Shown: positions 10,587 to 21,548 of the stretch, in pieces | Numbering within the stretch: the first letter of the stretch is position 1 | How the letters are laid out: each line of letters begins with the position of its first letter | From: Siphonodentalium dalli | Taxonomy: Eukaryota > Mollusca > Scaphopoda > Gadilida > Siphonodentaliidae | Direction of reading: 5' to 3' | Length of the DNA: 64,000 bases | Assembly (NCBI GenBank): GCA_032622095.1 | Contig: CP136066.1 | Location: 94,137,319-94,201,318, forward strand | The notes under the pieces: generated by a model | The model's input: the letters and a program-made list of their open reading frames with translations, nothing else | Databases searched by the model: none | Told to the model about the DNA's origin: nothing | Translations under genes and position numbers: made by a program

Positions 10587-10844
10587 CTAACCCTTTCTAT
10601 TTTAAATACTCATTGACGAGTCGTCATCCTTTGGGAAATGTTCAGATAATAAGTTCAACAAACGACCATCACGTATGCTTAATCTGAACATTTCCCTGCA
10701 ATAAATAGGATTCTTTCTGTACTTGTATTTAATACCTGTCTTCTGCTTATTTTTCCTGAAAACCCCTCCAGATGAATAATATACCATTCCATTATATACT
10801 TTTATAACTGAATGGGATACTCCATTTAGTATAGAAAGGACTAA
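10587..10844. mobile_element. F3 MITE (CTAA-flanked)
   Basis: CTAACCCTTTCTAT ... ATAGAAAGGACTAA. The internal hairpin GAAATGTTCAGATAATAAG... is partly deleted (CACGTATGCTTAATCTGAAC). CTAA on both sides suggests a variant TTAA-type target. Confidence 0.8.
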
Positions 10845-10864
10845 GCAGACATCTTACTGTGCAT

Positions 10865-11137
10865 TTAACTCTTTCTATGCCAAATACTCACTGACGAGTA
10901 GCTCCCTTAGGAAATGTTCAGATAATAAGCACAACAAACAACATAGGCTGCTTGTTGAACTTATTATCTGAACATTTCCCCATCAATTAATAGTACTCAT
11001 TTTGCAATTCTATTATATTTTCTCATTCTGTCGTCTGCTTATATTTCCTGAACACCCATCCAAATGAATACAAGTAATAGACCTATCCAATATATACTTT
11101 ATATATATAATTTATAACTTTGTGTGAGAATCCATTT
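10865..11137. mobile_element. F3 MITE, second copy in tandem
   Basis: TTAACTCTTTCTATGCCAAA, then ACGAGTAGCTCCCTTAGG, hairpin arms TTCAGATAATAAGCACAACA and TGTTGAACTTATTATCTGAA, ending in GAGAATCCATTT; the right terminus has decayed. Confidence 0.75.
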
Positions 11138-11776
11138 ACACAGCTCCACAGTTGCAGTGCTTCAGATTATGCATGATGGCTTACACAAATTAGAGAGCAG
11201 TGACATTTAATACTTCAGTGTCAAGCTCTCCCAACATGAATATCGACTCAAACACTCATTACATTGACATCATGACATGGCCATTGATGCTGTACAAAGT
11301 AGCAGTAATCTAGACCATGCCATGTATGTCTACTCTGGCTACACCCATAGAGAGCATACTCCACCATTTCTAAACTTGACGAGAACTTTATAACATTGAA
11401 AAAAACAATGCCAGTAATATATTTCTCAATCAATATTTGTTCCTTAAAATAATGTATTTTACAGTGAGTGATGGTCCCAGCTCGAGATTGCATGATTTGA
11501 CAACATTTGTGAGCAATTTGTGCTTTCCATCGCTTACTATCAGAAAATTTCCCAGGCAATCAATTCAAAATTTATAACAAAATTGGCTCAAAAAAGTCAC
11601 TTAAATCATGCAATCTCAAGCTGGTACGACCCTGCTGTGAAAGTATTATTTACGAACAGGTATTAACAAAGAATTATGTTCCCTGCGTTGTCTGTTCAAA
11701 GTTATAAACTTCCCTGTCAGAAGATAAAAAAAAGTTCCCAGACTTTCAACTGGTGGAATATGGGCGTAGCCAGAGT
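11138..11776. other. Unassigned; short diverged inverted repeat
   Basis: GCTCGAGATTGCATGATTTG (11480) is mirrored at 11608 as CATGCAATCTCAAGC. A minus-strand frame at 11248-11559 has no recognisable domain. Confidence 0.4.
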
Positions 11777-11777
11777 A

Positions 11778-11833
11778 CAGTAATGCCCTAAGTAATCAAC
11801 CTCTTAAGAGGTTGATTACTTAGGGCATTACTG
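11778..11833. mobile_element. Minimal F1 palindrome, 56 bp, perfect
   Basis: CAGTAATGCCCTAAGTAATC through CAACCTCTT is followed directly by its exact reverse complement, with no loop and TA on both sides. It is an F1 copy reduced to its two terminal 28-mers. Confidence 0.95.
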
Positions 11834-11958
11834 TAGATTGATTGCATGATCTACCAGTAACAGTGATTCAATAAATAACATTTTTTATAACACAACATCC
11901 ATATTGGGAATTTTTGGCCACGCATGGCTGTCTTCAGCCAAAAGAGGTTATGCAGGTA

Positions 11959-12176
11959 CAGTAATGCCCTAAATAATCAACTCCTTAACCACAGAATAAT
12001 TATGGGTAAATTTTCAGGATTTAGTCGGAAATATAGCTTGTTGCCATGCCATTCATTGGAAAGCTCTCACTGAGAGCTTTCCAATGAATGGCAACAAGCC
12101 ATATTTCCGCATTAATCCTGAAAAATTACCCATAATTCTGATGTGGTTAGGGAGTCGATTATTTAGGGCATTACTG
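11959..12176. mobile_element. F1 foldback MITE, full length
   Basis: TA | CAGTAATGCCCTAAATAATC ... GCATTACTG | TA. Both arms are near-complete; the left arm has a small CATGC duplication. Confidence 0.95.
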
Positions 12177-12496
12177 TACAATCAATTGATGCTGGGTTTT
12201 TCTATACTGCATAAAATATGTTCAACAACGTGATGTTTTATTGAACAAATTAAACTTTAATTCTGCCCCTATTGCACACAATTCGTCTGAATCTTTTAAG
12301 ATTCTAGAACAAATTCTGAATCCAACAAACCCTAGCTATACTAGATATATCTGCGATTACATTAAATCGTGTGCAGGATCAACCTAGAACTACAAGGGAC
12401 ACTTTAAAACTCATTTAAAAATAACTCAGTAGTACAGTAAACCCTAAACATAAAGCACATATTTCCAAGCTAGATACTTTGATATTGATTATTTAG
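12177..12496. other. Unassigned AT-rich stretch
   Basis: Nothing recognised. Confidence 0.4.
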
Positions 12497-13165
12497 TGTG
12501 TTGGGGTTACCATTCATTGTTCAGTACTAGTCACTTTGCATGTTACTATTATATTTTCAGCTTTTGTGTTTAAAGGTACTCAATCCGATAAAACTCCTCT
12601 CAATTACTATTTCAATGGCTTCGGGGGTCAAAAATATTTGATTCGAGTCGAGGAAGTCACCCATCAAAGCTCAGATTTGTTAGATATCGATTTTAGAAAT
12701 CTATTATTTTTCATTATCGGGAATTCTTTCTGGCCCAGAAGACAGTCAAAATTTCGTTATTATTACCACTTGATTATAGAGTTATCCATCCTTGTCTGTT
12801 TGAATAGAGTTTTGGCGTAAAATCTCGAGCAGGTTACCAAATTGACGGCAGTTATTAGTACTCATCTCGAGAACATAAGAATTTTCAAAAATCAATATCT
12901 AATAACTCTGAGCTTTGTTTGATGGGTTCCTCGACTCAAACCAAATATTTTTTACCCCCAAAGCCAAAGAAATAGTAATATAGGACCCTCTGATCGGATT
13001 GTTGTTGTTGGAATCTGTTGAGATGGGGACCCTCTTTATGGATTGAGTACCTTTAACTGTTATTATATAGTGTGTTGGGATTACCCATTCATTGTTCTGT
13101 ACTAGTCACTTTGCATGTTACTAGTGTTTAAATACTGTTATATTTTCAGCTTTTGTGTTTAAATT
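12497..13165. repeat. Tandem duplication flanking F7
   Basis: The segment GTGTTGGGGTTACCATTCAT...TTTTCAGCTTTTGTGTTTAA at about 12497-12573 recurs at about 13072-13165. The first copy is interrupted by the TTAA element F7; the second reads through the same point (TTTGTGTTTAAATTG) and shows the uninterrupted sequence. Confidence 0.8.
12574..13052. mobile_element. F7 palindromic element with TTAA target
   Basis: TTAA (12570-12573) | AGGTACTCAATCC ... GGATTGAGTACCT | TTAA (13053-13056). The arms extend inward (GGGTCAAAAATATTTGATTC against AAACCAAATATTTTTTACCC). A fragment of the right arm lies at 23890-24020. The 94-codon frame inside is not a known protein. Confidence 0.85.
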
Positions 13166-13204
13166 GTGTAGCTGACACCATTGTAATGGTTTGCTTCCAA
13201 TAAA

Positions 13205-13236
13205 TTCTATTCTATTCTATATTCTATTCTATTCTA
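13205..13236. repeat. (ATTCT)n microsatellite after AATAAATTC
   Basis: A pentamer run follows GCTTCCAATAAATTCTATTC, a common 3'-tail style of non-LTR retroelements; the body cannot be identified. Confidence 0.6.
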
Positions 13237-13579
13237 AATGAATCCATCACTTTTTTGGAGGAGGACGAGAATAGGGGTGCAGTTGGATACTCCAGGGTGG
13301 GCTAACCCCCTCCAGCCAGGTCCCTGTGTATTGTAACAAGTGCATTAGCTCATTGATATTTTTAGAACAAATTCCATGTGTTAATAACAGTGCTGTGTCA
13401 TAGATGAATTCTAATGCAGAGATGGATGACTCTGGCATACAGGTTGCACATGTGGTGTGATAACATAATTTATTACCCAGACTAACTGCAGTGATATTAA
13501 GGGGGTGACCACATGCAAAAAATTACTATTGATAGGGATGGGGCTATGAGCAAATTCAACCAGGGTTCAAACAATGAGC

Positions 13580-13656
13580 CAGATTACATTCAACCTGTTG
13601 AACTTATTATCTGAGAACTACTCGTCAATAAGTATCCAGTAAAAAAAAGGGTTTAA
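13580..13656. repeat. F3 right-end fragment
   Basis: GTTGAACTTATTATCTGAGA, then ACTACTCGTCAATAAGTATC and AAAAGGGTTTAAA. Confidence 0.65.
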
Positions 13657-13759
13657 AACTTGACCAAGGTTTTTTTTTAATTGCTGAGGTTACATACCAA
13701 TTTAAATTTACAATTGTTCAGACAGATTGACAATCACTTGAGTTAAACTAATGTGACCT

Positions 13760-13985
13760 TTAACCCTACCATGACTGGAGCTTCCTGAAATCTTACGAAC
13801 ACCCTGAGCCAATGAATTCTCTTATATATGTGAGTCTCCTATAGGGAGCCTGGCATATATACCGGTAAGAGAATACATTGGCCTAACAATATTTACCTTG
13901 ACCTTGTAAGCCAGTGCATTAACTTATATATGCGAGGTGCACTATGTGAGACTCGAATATATAAGAGAATGCGCTGGCACATGAT
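13760..13985. mobile_element. F2 element with two hairpin cores
   Basis: It begins TTAACCCTACCATGACTGGA. Core hairpins of the CATTCTCTTATATATGCGAG type lie at about 13805-13885 and 13910-13980, separated by the spacer TTTACCTTGACCTTGTAAG. The right TTAA end is not seen. Confidence 0.8.
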
Positions 13986-14215
13986 CACTAAAGACATGTT
14001 ATGTACTTGTTCAGGTGCATGAAACTGATAGGATAGTATTCAGGCGCTATGACAACCGGGAGGAATCTAACATTCTACTAAAATCGCCGAAAATTTGAAG
14101 CAAATCGACTGTACCATGCACTCCATAGAAAACATCTTCAGAACTACGCTCAATTGTAAATATTTACCACTCGATTCGGGATGCCATCGAGAGTGACTGC
14201 ATTTAATTCATATAT
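13986..14215. repeat. Dispersed repeat, inverted partner at 24225-24475
   Basis: Shared phrases, read in opposite orientation, include GCAAATCGACTGTACCA, CTCAATTGTAAATATTTAC and TGCATGAAACTGAT. Identity is moderate, so this is an old pair. Confidence 0.6.
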
Positions 14216-14919
14216 CAGAATGGTGGTGTGTGTTGTCAATTTGGATATACTATTTGTAAAAATTACAACTTTGAACAAGATTATGCTCCATTTCTATTTG
14301 ATCACCATACCTGAGTGTTTCACTTTAATGCTGCATCAGCGCAGCTCCCATCATGAAAGGGTTATTAAATACCTATTACATCACAGATATGACATATTTT
14401 AAACAACATCATTTTGTGACAAAAGAATAAGGTTTTAAAACAAAGAGCTGAATGTTTTCTTATGTTAAGTATATTTAGGCCTGCTGGAAATTTCGGAGTA
14501 TTTATTAAAAGGGGGAGTTTGGTTGAAATTTGGAAACAATTATTCAGTTACAAAATTTAAATTAACAGCCAGAAAATTCTGATCCAAGGGATAGGGGTGT
14601 GTACAAATTAAATTTAGTACAGTTGGTTATGTAGTCTAGTTCATGAGGGGTGCCTATGGCAATTGGAAACTGAATGATGGACACCAGAATGAACACCATC
14701 TAGCCACAATGCTACAGATGCTCACTATGAAGTCAGCAATTGTTAGCCACCTTAATAACTGCCATTGTTTAATATGTCTCCTTATTGAGTACACTGTGTA
14801 AATGTTCAGATTAAAAAACATGCATTTTTTTTGCAGAAAATGCATGAGAATGCAGATGTGTTGGCAAGTCAGAAATCCATTTGCATTGACAGGGAGATCT
14901 GTCATCTCAATTATCAGCT
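14216..14919. other. Unassigned stretch
   Basis: Only short chance frames. Confidence 0.4.
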
Positions 14920-14936
14920 GTCCCCGACTGCCAAGA

Positions 14937-15077
14937 AATAGTGAGGCTGTCATTTGCAGAATGAGGTCCCCAGAGGGTGAATTTAGTGATGCTACCCCGC
15001 ATAGCGGGCTAGCATCACCAAATTCACCCTCTGGGAACCTCATTCTGCAAATGACAGACATACTATTTCAAGGCTTG
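14937..15077. mobile_element. F4 short hairpin flanked by 17-bp direct repeats
   Basis: The arms CTGTCATTTGCAGAATGAGG.../CCTCATTCTGCAAATGACAG surround GCTACCCCGCATAGCGGGCTAGC. GTCCCCGACTGCCAAGA occurs exactly on both sides (14920-14936 and 15078-15094), so the copy sits in a 17-bp duplication or in an older outer repeat. Confidence 0.85.
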
Positions 15078-15149
15078 GTCCCCGACTGCCAAGATTTTCT
15101 TCTAATGAATCAGACAAAGAGTCAAGGGAACTCTGGTGAACATCCTGAT

Positions 15150-15370
15150 TTACTAGTTAACCCGCTGGTTCAGCATTAAAGATCCTGTGCCAGTGCATTT
15201 TCTTATATATGCTGGGGAGCCTCGCATATATAAGAGAATGCACTGGCTTACAAGTTCAAGGTAAATATTGTTTGGCCAATGCATTCTCTTATATATGCGA
15301 GGAGCCCTACAGGCGACAGGCACAGGATTTTCACAAAAAATCATGAAGCTCCAGTCATGAAATTGTTAAC
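15150..15370. mobile_element. F2 element with two hairpin cores
   Basis: AGATCCTGTGCCAGTGCATT, cores at 15185-15250 and 15275-15325, the TCAAGGTAAATATTG spacer, then GCACAGGATTTTCACAAAA, GAAGCTCCAGTCATGAAA and TTAA. Confidence 0.8.
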
Positions 15371-15412
15371 CCTTTGATTATTGTACGGATTCTCCTTCAC
15401 TTATACAGGGAT
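15366..15412. repeat. F3-like left-end fragment
   Basis: TTAACCCTTTGATTATTGTA followed by GGATTCTCCTTCACTTATA. Confidence 0.55.
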
Positions 15413-15506
15413 TTCACATGTCAGAACTAACAAACTTCAAGGCCTTTCAATGCCATTCTTCAACTATTATCAAGGCTCTCAATTCCAAAATTCAAGACAA
15501 GTGTTT

Positions 15507-15735
15507 TAAACCCTTTCATGGCTGGAGCTGCACTGGTACAGCATTAAAGATCATGTGCCAGTGCATACTCTTAAGGCTCCCAATGCATATATAAGAGAAT
15601 GCACTGGCTTACAGGTCAAGGTAAATATTGCTTGGCCAATATATTCTTTTATATATGGGAGGCTCCCAATGGGAGACTCGCACACATAAGAGAATTTATT
15701 GGAACAGGGTTTTCACAAAATTTCAGAAAGCTCAA
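15507..15735. mobile_element. F2 element with two hairpin cores, decayed
   Basis: TTTTAAACCCTTTCATGGCT, GAGCTGCACTGGTACAGC, cores at 15560-15608 and 15635-15695, then a HACAGGGTTTTCACAAAA-type end. Confidence 0.75.
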
Positions 15736-16439
15736 TAAATAAATAAATTCCAAATTTTTCAGCTCATTTTCATAAAATTTCGGAAAGCTCAATAAATAAA
15801 TAAATTCCAAATTTTTCAGCTTAGAAATTACAATCCTAACTAAGGCTGACTGGGGAAGAAAACTCCTGCTTGTTGAATAGAAAGGATGAAGAGAGTGTGG
15901 ATATCAAATGTTTTGTTGTCATGATGTATTTTTTCTATTTCATGGGAAAATGCCTGTGCCCATCCGGCTAGAACATTGTTGAATGCCATTTTTTGAGTGT
16001 CCCAGCTACAAATTATTAAACCTGTCAATAATGAAACATATGTCTGAAGGCGGTGCATGCCAGAGGCTAATCACAGTAAAATCATAACAGGAAACAGAGA
16101 TGCCTTGTTCAATCTGCTTCCAGCAGAACGACTGGGGGGAATCTGATTATGTCGAAATGACAGCGGGAGAAAAATGAAGAAAGAAACGTACTTAATGATC
16201 ACTTCTCGTATGCAATGTACCAGGCTCAAGTGTCGTCTCGACATACTTGTAATATTTGTGGAGACCACTCCACGCTGAAGGAAGTCTAACGACTACTAAT
16301 GACAGACATTAGTATATGTATGTGAAGCTGGAAGGGTGGGATGGGGGATGTGAGAGAGGGGGCTGGGGGGGCTAACAAGCATAGCTTCTGGGGTCTCGTT
16401 GAGTTATAGGTTTCTCTTCAATCCAACTCACTTATCCAT
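15736..16439. other. Unassigned; contains a ~50-bp direct duplication
   Basis: GAAAGCTCAATAAATAAATA with AATTCCAAATTTTTCAGCT occurs twice at about 15725-15770 and 15782-15825. Nothing else recognised. Confidence 0.5.
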
Positions 16440-16512
16440 ACGACAAATTTAGGGAGAATTGACACAATTTAGGGAGAAGATATCTCCTAAGTGGTCCTCT
16501 GAGCTGGTCCCT
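16440..16512. repeat. F5 fragment
   Basis: GGGAGAATTGACACAATTTA, then GGGAGAAGATATCTCCTAAG and CTGGTCCCTGAT. Confidence 0.7.
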
Positions 16513-16583
16513 GATATGAGGTTTATGGAGGCACGGACTCCTTATGAATATTCATTGCTTCAAATGTGCAGACTATAGTCTCC

Positions 16584-17043
16584 AACCCTTGAAATAAGTG
16601 CCTGTCATTTGCAGAATGAGGTCCCCAGATGGTGATTTTAGTGAACCTACCCCGCACGGTGGGCTATCATCACTAAATTCACCCTCTGGGGACCTCATTC
16701 TGCTTAGACATAAGGTCTTCATCTTCTGTTCAGTTTCTATACATGTAGTCTCAAATCAACACATTTTTAGTTACTTTTCCCCTTCTGTTCAGTTTCAATA
16801 TCCCCTAATTTGCAGAAGATAAAATGATAATCGAGGTGACTAATGGGTGAACATCACCAACTTCAACTGTGGAGCTTCAATCTGATTCTAGGTCTCTCAT
16901 AGCAGGTTGGGGCCTCAGCAGAATAAGATCCCGGCCCAGAGGGTGAATTTAGTGATGCTAGATCACCATGTGGGATAGCGTCACTATATTTCACTCTCTA
17001 GGGACCTCATTCTGCAAGGGAAAGACACACTATTTCAAGGGTT
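16584..17043. mobile_element. F4 composite palindrome (AACCCTTGAAATA termini)
   Basis: AACCCTTGAAATA on the left and TATTTCAAGGGTT on the right. Outer hairpin 1 lies at 16600-16705 and hairpin 2 at 16915-17015, with an AATTGGGGATAT-type middle. AGTCTC occurs on both flanks, the remnant of a possible 8-bp target duplication (6 of 8). Confidence 0.88.
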
Positions 17044-17531
17044 GAGTCTCAAGAAAGCTGGAAACTCATAATAAGAGAATGAACCTGGGCAAGAAATGTG
17101 TGCTGATCGACCAGAAAGAAAAAATGCATGAGGTATTCTTTATCAGTGTGACCTTGAAACTGCAGTCAATACGAAAACAGCCAATGTATAGAATTCAGAG
17201 ACAATGACCTAGGTTCAGATACTCAACTGGAATGTGGCACTCAAGTATGCAACTATAGGGCAAACATCTTGAATGGCGTGTAGGAACGGTATCATTTATA
17301 CGATGCACTTACTTGACACGGAGAAAAATATGAAAAGCTGTGCCAACCTGAGAAAGTATAGGATGCTAATTAGATGAGACCTTGCTTAGTTAATTAATTA
17401 GCATGTCGCGGCAGAAACAAAATAGTCCTACACTGACTGCTGTCACAAGGTCATTCATGCATTAGCTCAAGAAAGCTGCACCACGTCGATCTTTGCAAGG
17501 TTTGTTTTATTAGGAATTATCGTTGTTTCAG
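17044..17531. other. Unassigned stretch
   Basis: Nothing recognised. Confidence 0.4.
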
Positions 17532-17739
17532 CACTATTCCTCAAAATATAGTGCTGGTCCTTTGCAGAATGAGGTCCCCAAAGGATGAGTTTAGTGATGC
17601 TATCATAACTAAATTCATCATATGGGCACCTCATTCTGCATGGCCTCATCTGCTACGGGAGACCTATATACACATGGTGCACCTAGATCATGCGTTGTGT
17701 CGTCTGCCTACCCTTACACTTTTGCAGTGTGACACTCCA

Positions 17740-18180
17740 CCATGCAGTGTCCTTGAAGTGTTCTTGCAGTGTAACACTGCAACAACACTGCCATGTAGAG
17801 GACACTGCAACAACACTGCGGATAGAACAGACAACACTGCAACAACACTGCATAGACTTTATAGAATAACATGTCAGAATCAGACAACACTGCAACCACA
17901 CTGCATGACCTTTATTAAAATCAGACAACACTGCTACCACACTGCGTGGACTTTATTAAAATCAGACAACACTGCAACAAAACTGCATAGACTTTATAGA
18001 ATAAAATATCAGAATCAGACAACACTGCTACCACACTGCATTGACTTTATTAAAATCAGACAACACTGCAACCACACTGCATGCACTTTATAGAATAAAA
18101 TATCAGAATCAGACAACACTGTAACCACACTGCATGGACTTTATTAAAATCAGACAACTCGGCAATGATACTGCAGACAC
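17740..18180. repeat. Left subterminal minisatellite (ACACTGC type)
   Basis: Units of AATCAGACAACACTGCAACC, ACACTGCATGGACTTTAT and TAGAATAAAATATCAG alternate, about 8 to 9 times at 42-57-bp spacing, after a simpler CACTGCAACAACACTGC section. Confidence 0.9.
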
Positions 18181-18429
18181 TATGAATATCAAATTATGAT
18201 CAGTTTAAGGCCGATATATTCATTTATTTTCACAAAAATTGCTTACGCAGGAATGAGTCACCTTATGTGGTCCTTACATATATGGCTTGTTTGTCAAAAT
18301 ACTTGTAACATTGAAAATGATTTTAAAGCCACATGTCACTTTACAACGACGAAATAAGTTGCACTCAGTCGTGTCTGTGTATGTCAATTCAGTTGAAGTA
18401 AATCTATCCCAAGAGAAAATGAGACCAAA

Positions 18430-18745
18430 ATGTCAGTGAAATTTCAGTTAAATTCAGTGAAATTACCAAGTTAAATTCAGTGAAATTACCACATTTTTGT
18501 GTTATTTCTGGTTATTTCACCATTTCAGTGAATTTCACTAAAATTTCGGTGAAATTTCACTAAAATTTCGGTGAAATTTCACTCAAATTTATTTTAACTT
18601 TTCCAGTTAATTTCACTAAAATTTCACTCAAATGATAAAATAGTTTTCAGTGAGATTTTGAGTACTTTTCAGTTTTAAATATAAAATTTCACTAAAAAAT
18701 GATCAAATAGTTTTCAGTGAGATTTTGAGTACTTTTCAGTTTAAA
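18430..18745. repeat. Subterminal GTGAAATTTCA repeats
   Basis: Repeated AAATTTCGGTGAAATTTCAC and AGTTTTCAGTGAGATTTTGA units; a ~60-bp unit is duplicated at 18640-18690 and 18700-18750. Confidence 0.8.
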
Positions 18746-19488
18746 ATTTTTAATTTTACCTCATATTATTGTCTTGATGGACAAAAGAAAAAAGAGTAAA
18801 ATTGTGTTTTCAATTCTATCTTGAAGAAGTGTGTCTACATGGAAATATGGACCCCCAAATGTGAACAGCATGCAGTATATATAAGTACACAGAGAATGGC
18901 TTCCAGTAAAGGGATATTATAATCATGCATATGAAATTTTTATTTATCAATGGGCCACATTTTCCATTATCGGTAAGATCGTGTCCATATATTATCACAA
19001 TCAAAGACTATATATATCTTGTGCGATGACATTTTCAATTACTCAAATGAGAGGATTTGGTAAAATACAGGTAAAAATAGAGAGTGACTGTCGGCGGATA
19101 TCGGTAGTGACAAATATTCGCAATTTTCTGACGTGTACGGTAAAGAAACATCTGAATTCAGAGCGTCCGTCATCACTAATAAAAACTGTTCTAAGAAAGA
19201 CACCGTGAACAGAAAATTACTCTGTGCCAACAAAGTTCGTGATGTTATATTATGTGTGGAATGTGAAAAGCCGCGATGTGTCTATTCAAATACAAAACTC
19301 CAAAGGGCATGTTTTTTTTTATTCGCGACGATCTCAGTCGGCCGACATAAATTGTCCGGTCATTCAAAGCGACACCGGTTGTTTTTTCGGCAACACCGGT
19401 TCCACCATGCCGGTTTAATACGTAGCTTCTCATTGGCTCGATTCGCTTCCTTTGGTGTCGACGCTCGACATCAAGCCAATGATATTCG

Positions 19489-19868
19489 TTGACTCGACGG
19501 ACTTCGGGATATTTGTTGCCGCGACCATTCTTTTGTTTTGAACAAAAGAGTTTCACGGTTCGCGATCTCTTTCAAAAGAAATTAGAAGTTTTAAAAGTGA
19601 TTGTTATGAATTCAATTGTGAAAGAAGGCGATCGATATGACGACGTTGGAGTTAAGAATAAGTTTTCATTTGCCTGGTTTCAAAAGCCGGTCAAAATTCG
19701 TCATAAAGATGGTAAAGAAAAAGATTACATTCTCGGTGATTTTTTGAAAAAGTTACCGTTTCTGGAAAGTGCGTCTGTGTTATTTGCAATAAACTAACAA
19801 ATTACGGTTGCAAGGCTTTGCAAGATCACTGTAGCACGTACAGTTGTGCACATAGATTCTTTGTGTGT
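19489..19868 (+). pseudogene. Zinc-finger-like polypeptide, transposon-associated, frameshifted
   Basis: An open frame runs to 19797. From an internal Met at about 19606 it reads MNSIVKEGDRYDDVGVKNKF, then FAWFQKPVKIRHKDGKEKDY and ILGDFLKKLPFL. At about 19761 the useful sequence moves to the next frame and continues SGKCVCVICNKLTNYGCKAL, then QDHCSTYSCAH, before a TGA at 19866. C-x2-C (19776-19787) followed by His 19827 and His 19851 gives a C2H2 finger spaced C-x2-C-x13-H-x7-H. Short aromatic-plus-finger proteins of this layout occur as N-terminal parts of domesticated or transposon-encoded BED/hAT-type proteins; that assignment is inference. No transposase catalytic domain follows. A splice site rather than a frameshift could also explain the frame change. 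Confidence 0.45.
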
Positions 19869-20159
19869 GAGGACATCAAACTTTAGACTTGACTCAATGT
19901 TTGGACAGACGTCAATAAATATATTTACAGTTCATATATCCTTGTTCCATCTCACTGACCAATGCGGGCCAGCATATACAAAGATCGACATGTCATACAG
20001 TGAAATCGAACTGGATTTCTCAGCTCTATATAGGGTTGAAAATTTTAAATGCGATACAGAACCATTTTACTGTTACTGTTAGTGTAATTTTGGTGAAATT
20101 TTGACTAAATTTTTTACTGTTATTTGAGTCAAATTTCACTCAACATTTTCTCTTGGGAT

Positions 20160-20994
20160 GTTAGGCCAAAAAAACATATTGGTTTCCGGTTGCAGACCTA
20201 CTAGTACATGCCGCTATGTGTCATAGAAATGCTCCATGCCAAATCTGAAAACATTCTGCTAGATCTGGAGAAGTATTAATTTTAAATAGAGTTATTGGCC
20301 CCTAATTTATGTGACGGCCCCTTTTAACAAATGAAAGTGTCAATGACACAGTAGCTTAACTTGTGCATTTTTTTGGAATAATTTGTTGTTAGTGACATCA
20401 TACTAACATGTCTGTTTCATGAAATGTAAGCATGCAATGATCATTATTATTATTATCAAGATGATCAGACAGCAGTATGACCTGTAGTATGTGTGATAAA
20501 ATAAAAAGTTATACATGTACAAATAAGACCACACAGGTACATGTTGACAAATCTGACACTTTTTGTAGTTTGCAGCCCATACTCTGTCCACATTTTGTTA
20601 AACATTTGACTAATCTCTTTCATATCTATTTGGCATAACACTTATAAAGTCAGCGTGGCGCGATTGAGGAATTAAGGAAAGTTACATGTATATTAAACTA
20701 ATAATTAATTCAGATTCACTGATTTTGTCTCATGTACGAATAATCATGGACATTATGTTAATTTCAAACCGATGCGTGGGGGGGGGGGGGGGGTTTATGT
20801 TTTTGTTTTTCAATGTTTATTTTGGAATGAAATAGCTATGGCATTATGTTGGCTGTCGAATATGTATAAAAATTAAATAATTTTGTTTCTAATTTCATTG
20901 CTCTTTCTCTATCTCCATGGACGTGCATATGATGTTCCAGGTAATATAAGTGTGACCGATATTGGAAAGGTACTGTAGGAATTAACCAATAGGA
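20160..20994. other. Interior of the 3.8-kb element, unassigned
   Basis: Contains a 16-bp poly-G tract (20778-20793) and a short TTATTATTATTATC run near 20444. No recognisable frame. Confidence 0.5.
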
Positions 20995-21548
20995 CACTGT
21001 AACCACACTGCAGGTAGGACACTGCAACAATACTGCAACAACACTGCAAAGACACTGTAACCACACTTCAGGTAGGACACTGTAACCACGCTGCAGGTAG
21101 GACACTGTAACCACACTGCAGGTAGGACACTGTAACCACGCTGCAGGTAGGACACTGTAACCACACTTCAGGTAGGACACTGTAACCACACTGCGGGACA
21201 CTGTAACCACGCTGCAGGTAGGACACTGTAACCACACTTCAGGTAGGACACTGTAACCACACTTCAGGTAGGACACTGTAACCACACTTCAGGTAGGACA
21301 CTGTAACCACACTGCGGGACACTGTAACCACACTGCGGGTACCAACACTGCAACAACACTGCAGCACTCATTTACATATTTGAAACGACACTGCAACCAC
21401 ACTGCAAAGACACTGTAAGGACACTGCTGGCAACACTTCAAGGACACTGCCATATAGGTACCTCGGTTGCAGTGTCGCACTGCTTGGTGGTTAGAGGCCA
21501 ACACTGCAACCACACTGCAAAGACACTGTAACCACACTGCCAAAGTGT
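20995..21548. repeat. Right subterminal minisatellite (25-bp unit)
   Basis: About 15 units of GGACACTGTAACCACACTGC then AGGTA, some shortened to GCGGGACACTG. The unit changes to CACTGCAACAACACTGC near the right terminus, mirroring the left array. Confidence 0.93.

Larger units (their letters stand above)
18406..20159. mobile_element. Nested 1.75-kb element with 16-bp perfect terminal repeats
   Basis: ATCCCAAGAGAAAATG at 18406-18421 and its exact reverse complement at 20144-20159. Subterminal zones (18430-18740 and 20085-20145) are full of GTGAAATTTCACTAAAATTT-type units in opposite orientation. AT at the outermost positions could be part of the terminus or a 2-bp target copy. It contains the zinc-finger-like reading frame at 19489-19868. 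Confidence 0.75.

Noticed and set aside
20995..21548. CRISPR-like array
   Set aside because: The 25-bp units are contiguous, with no spacers, and the context is eukaryotic transposon ends.
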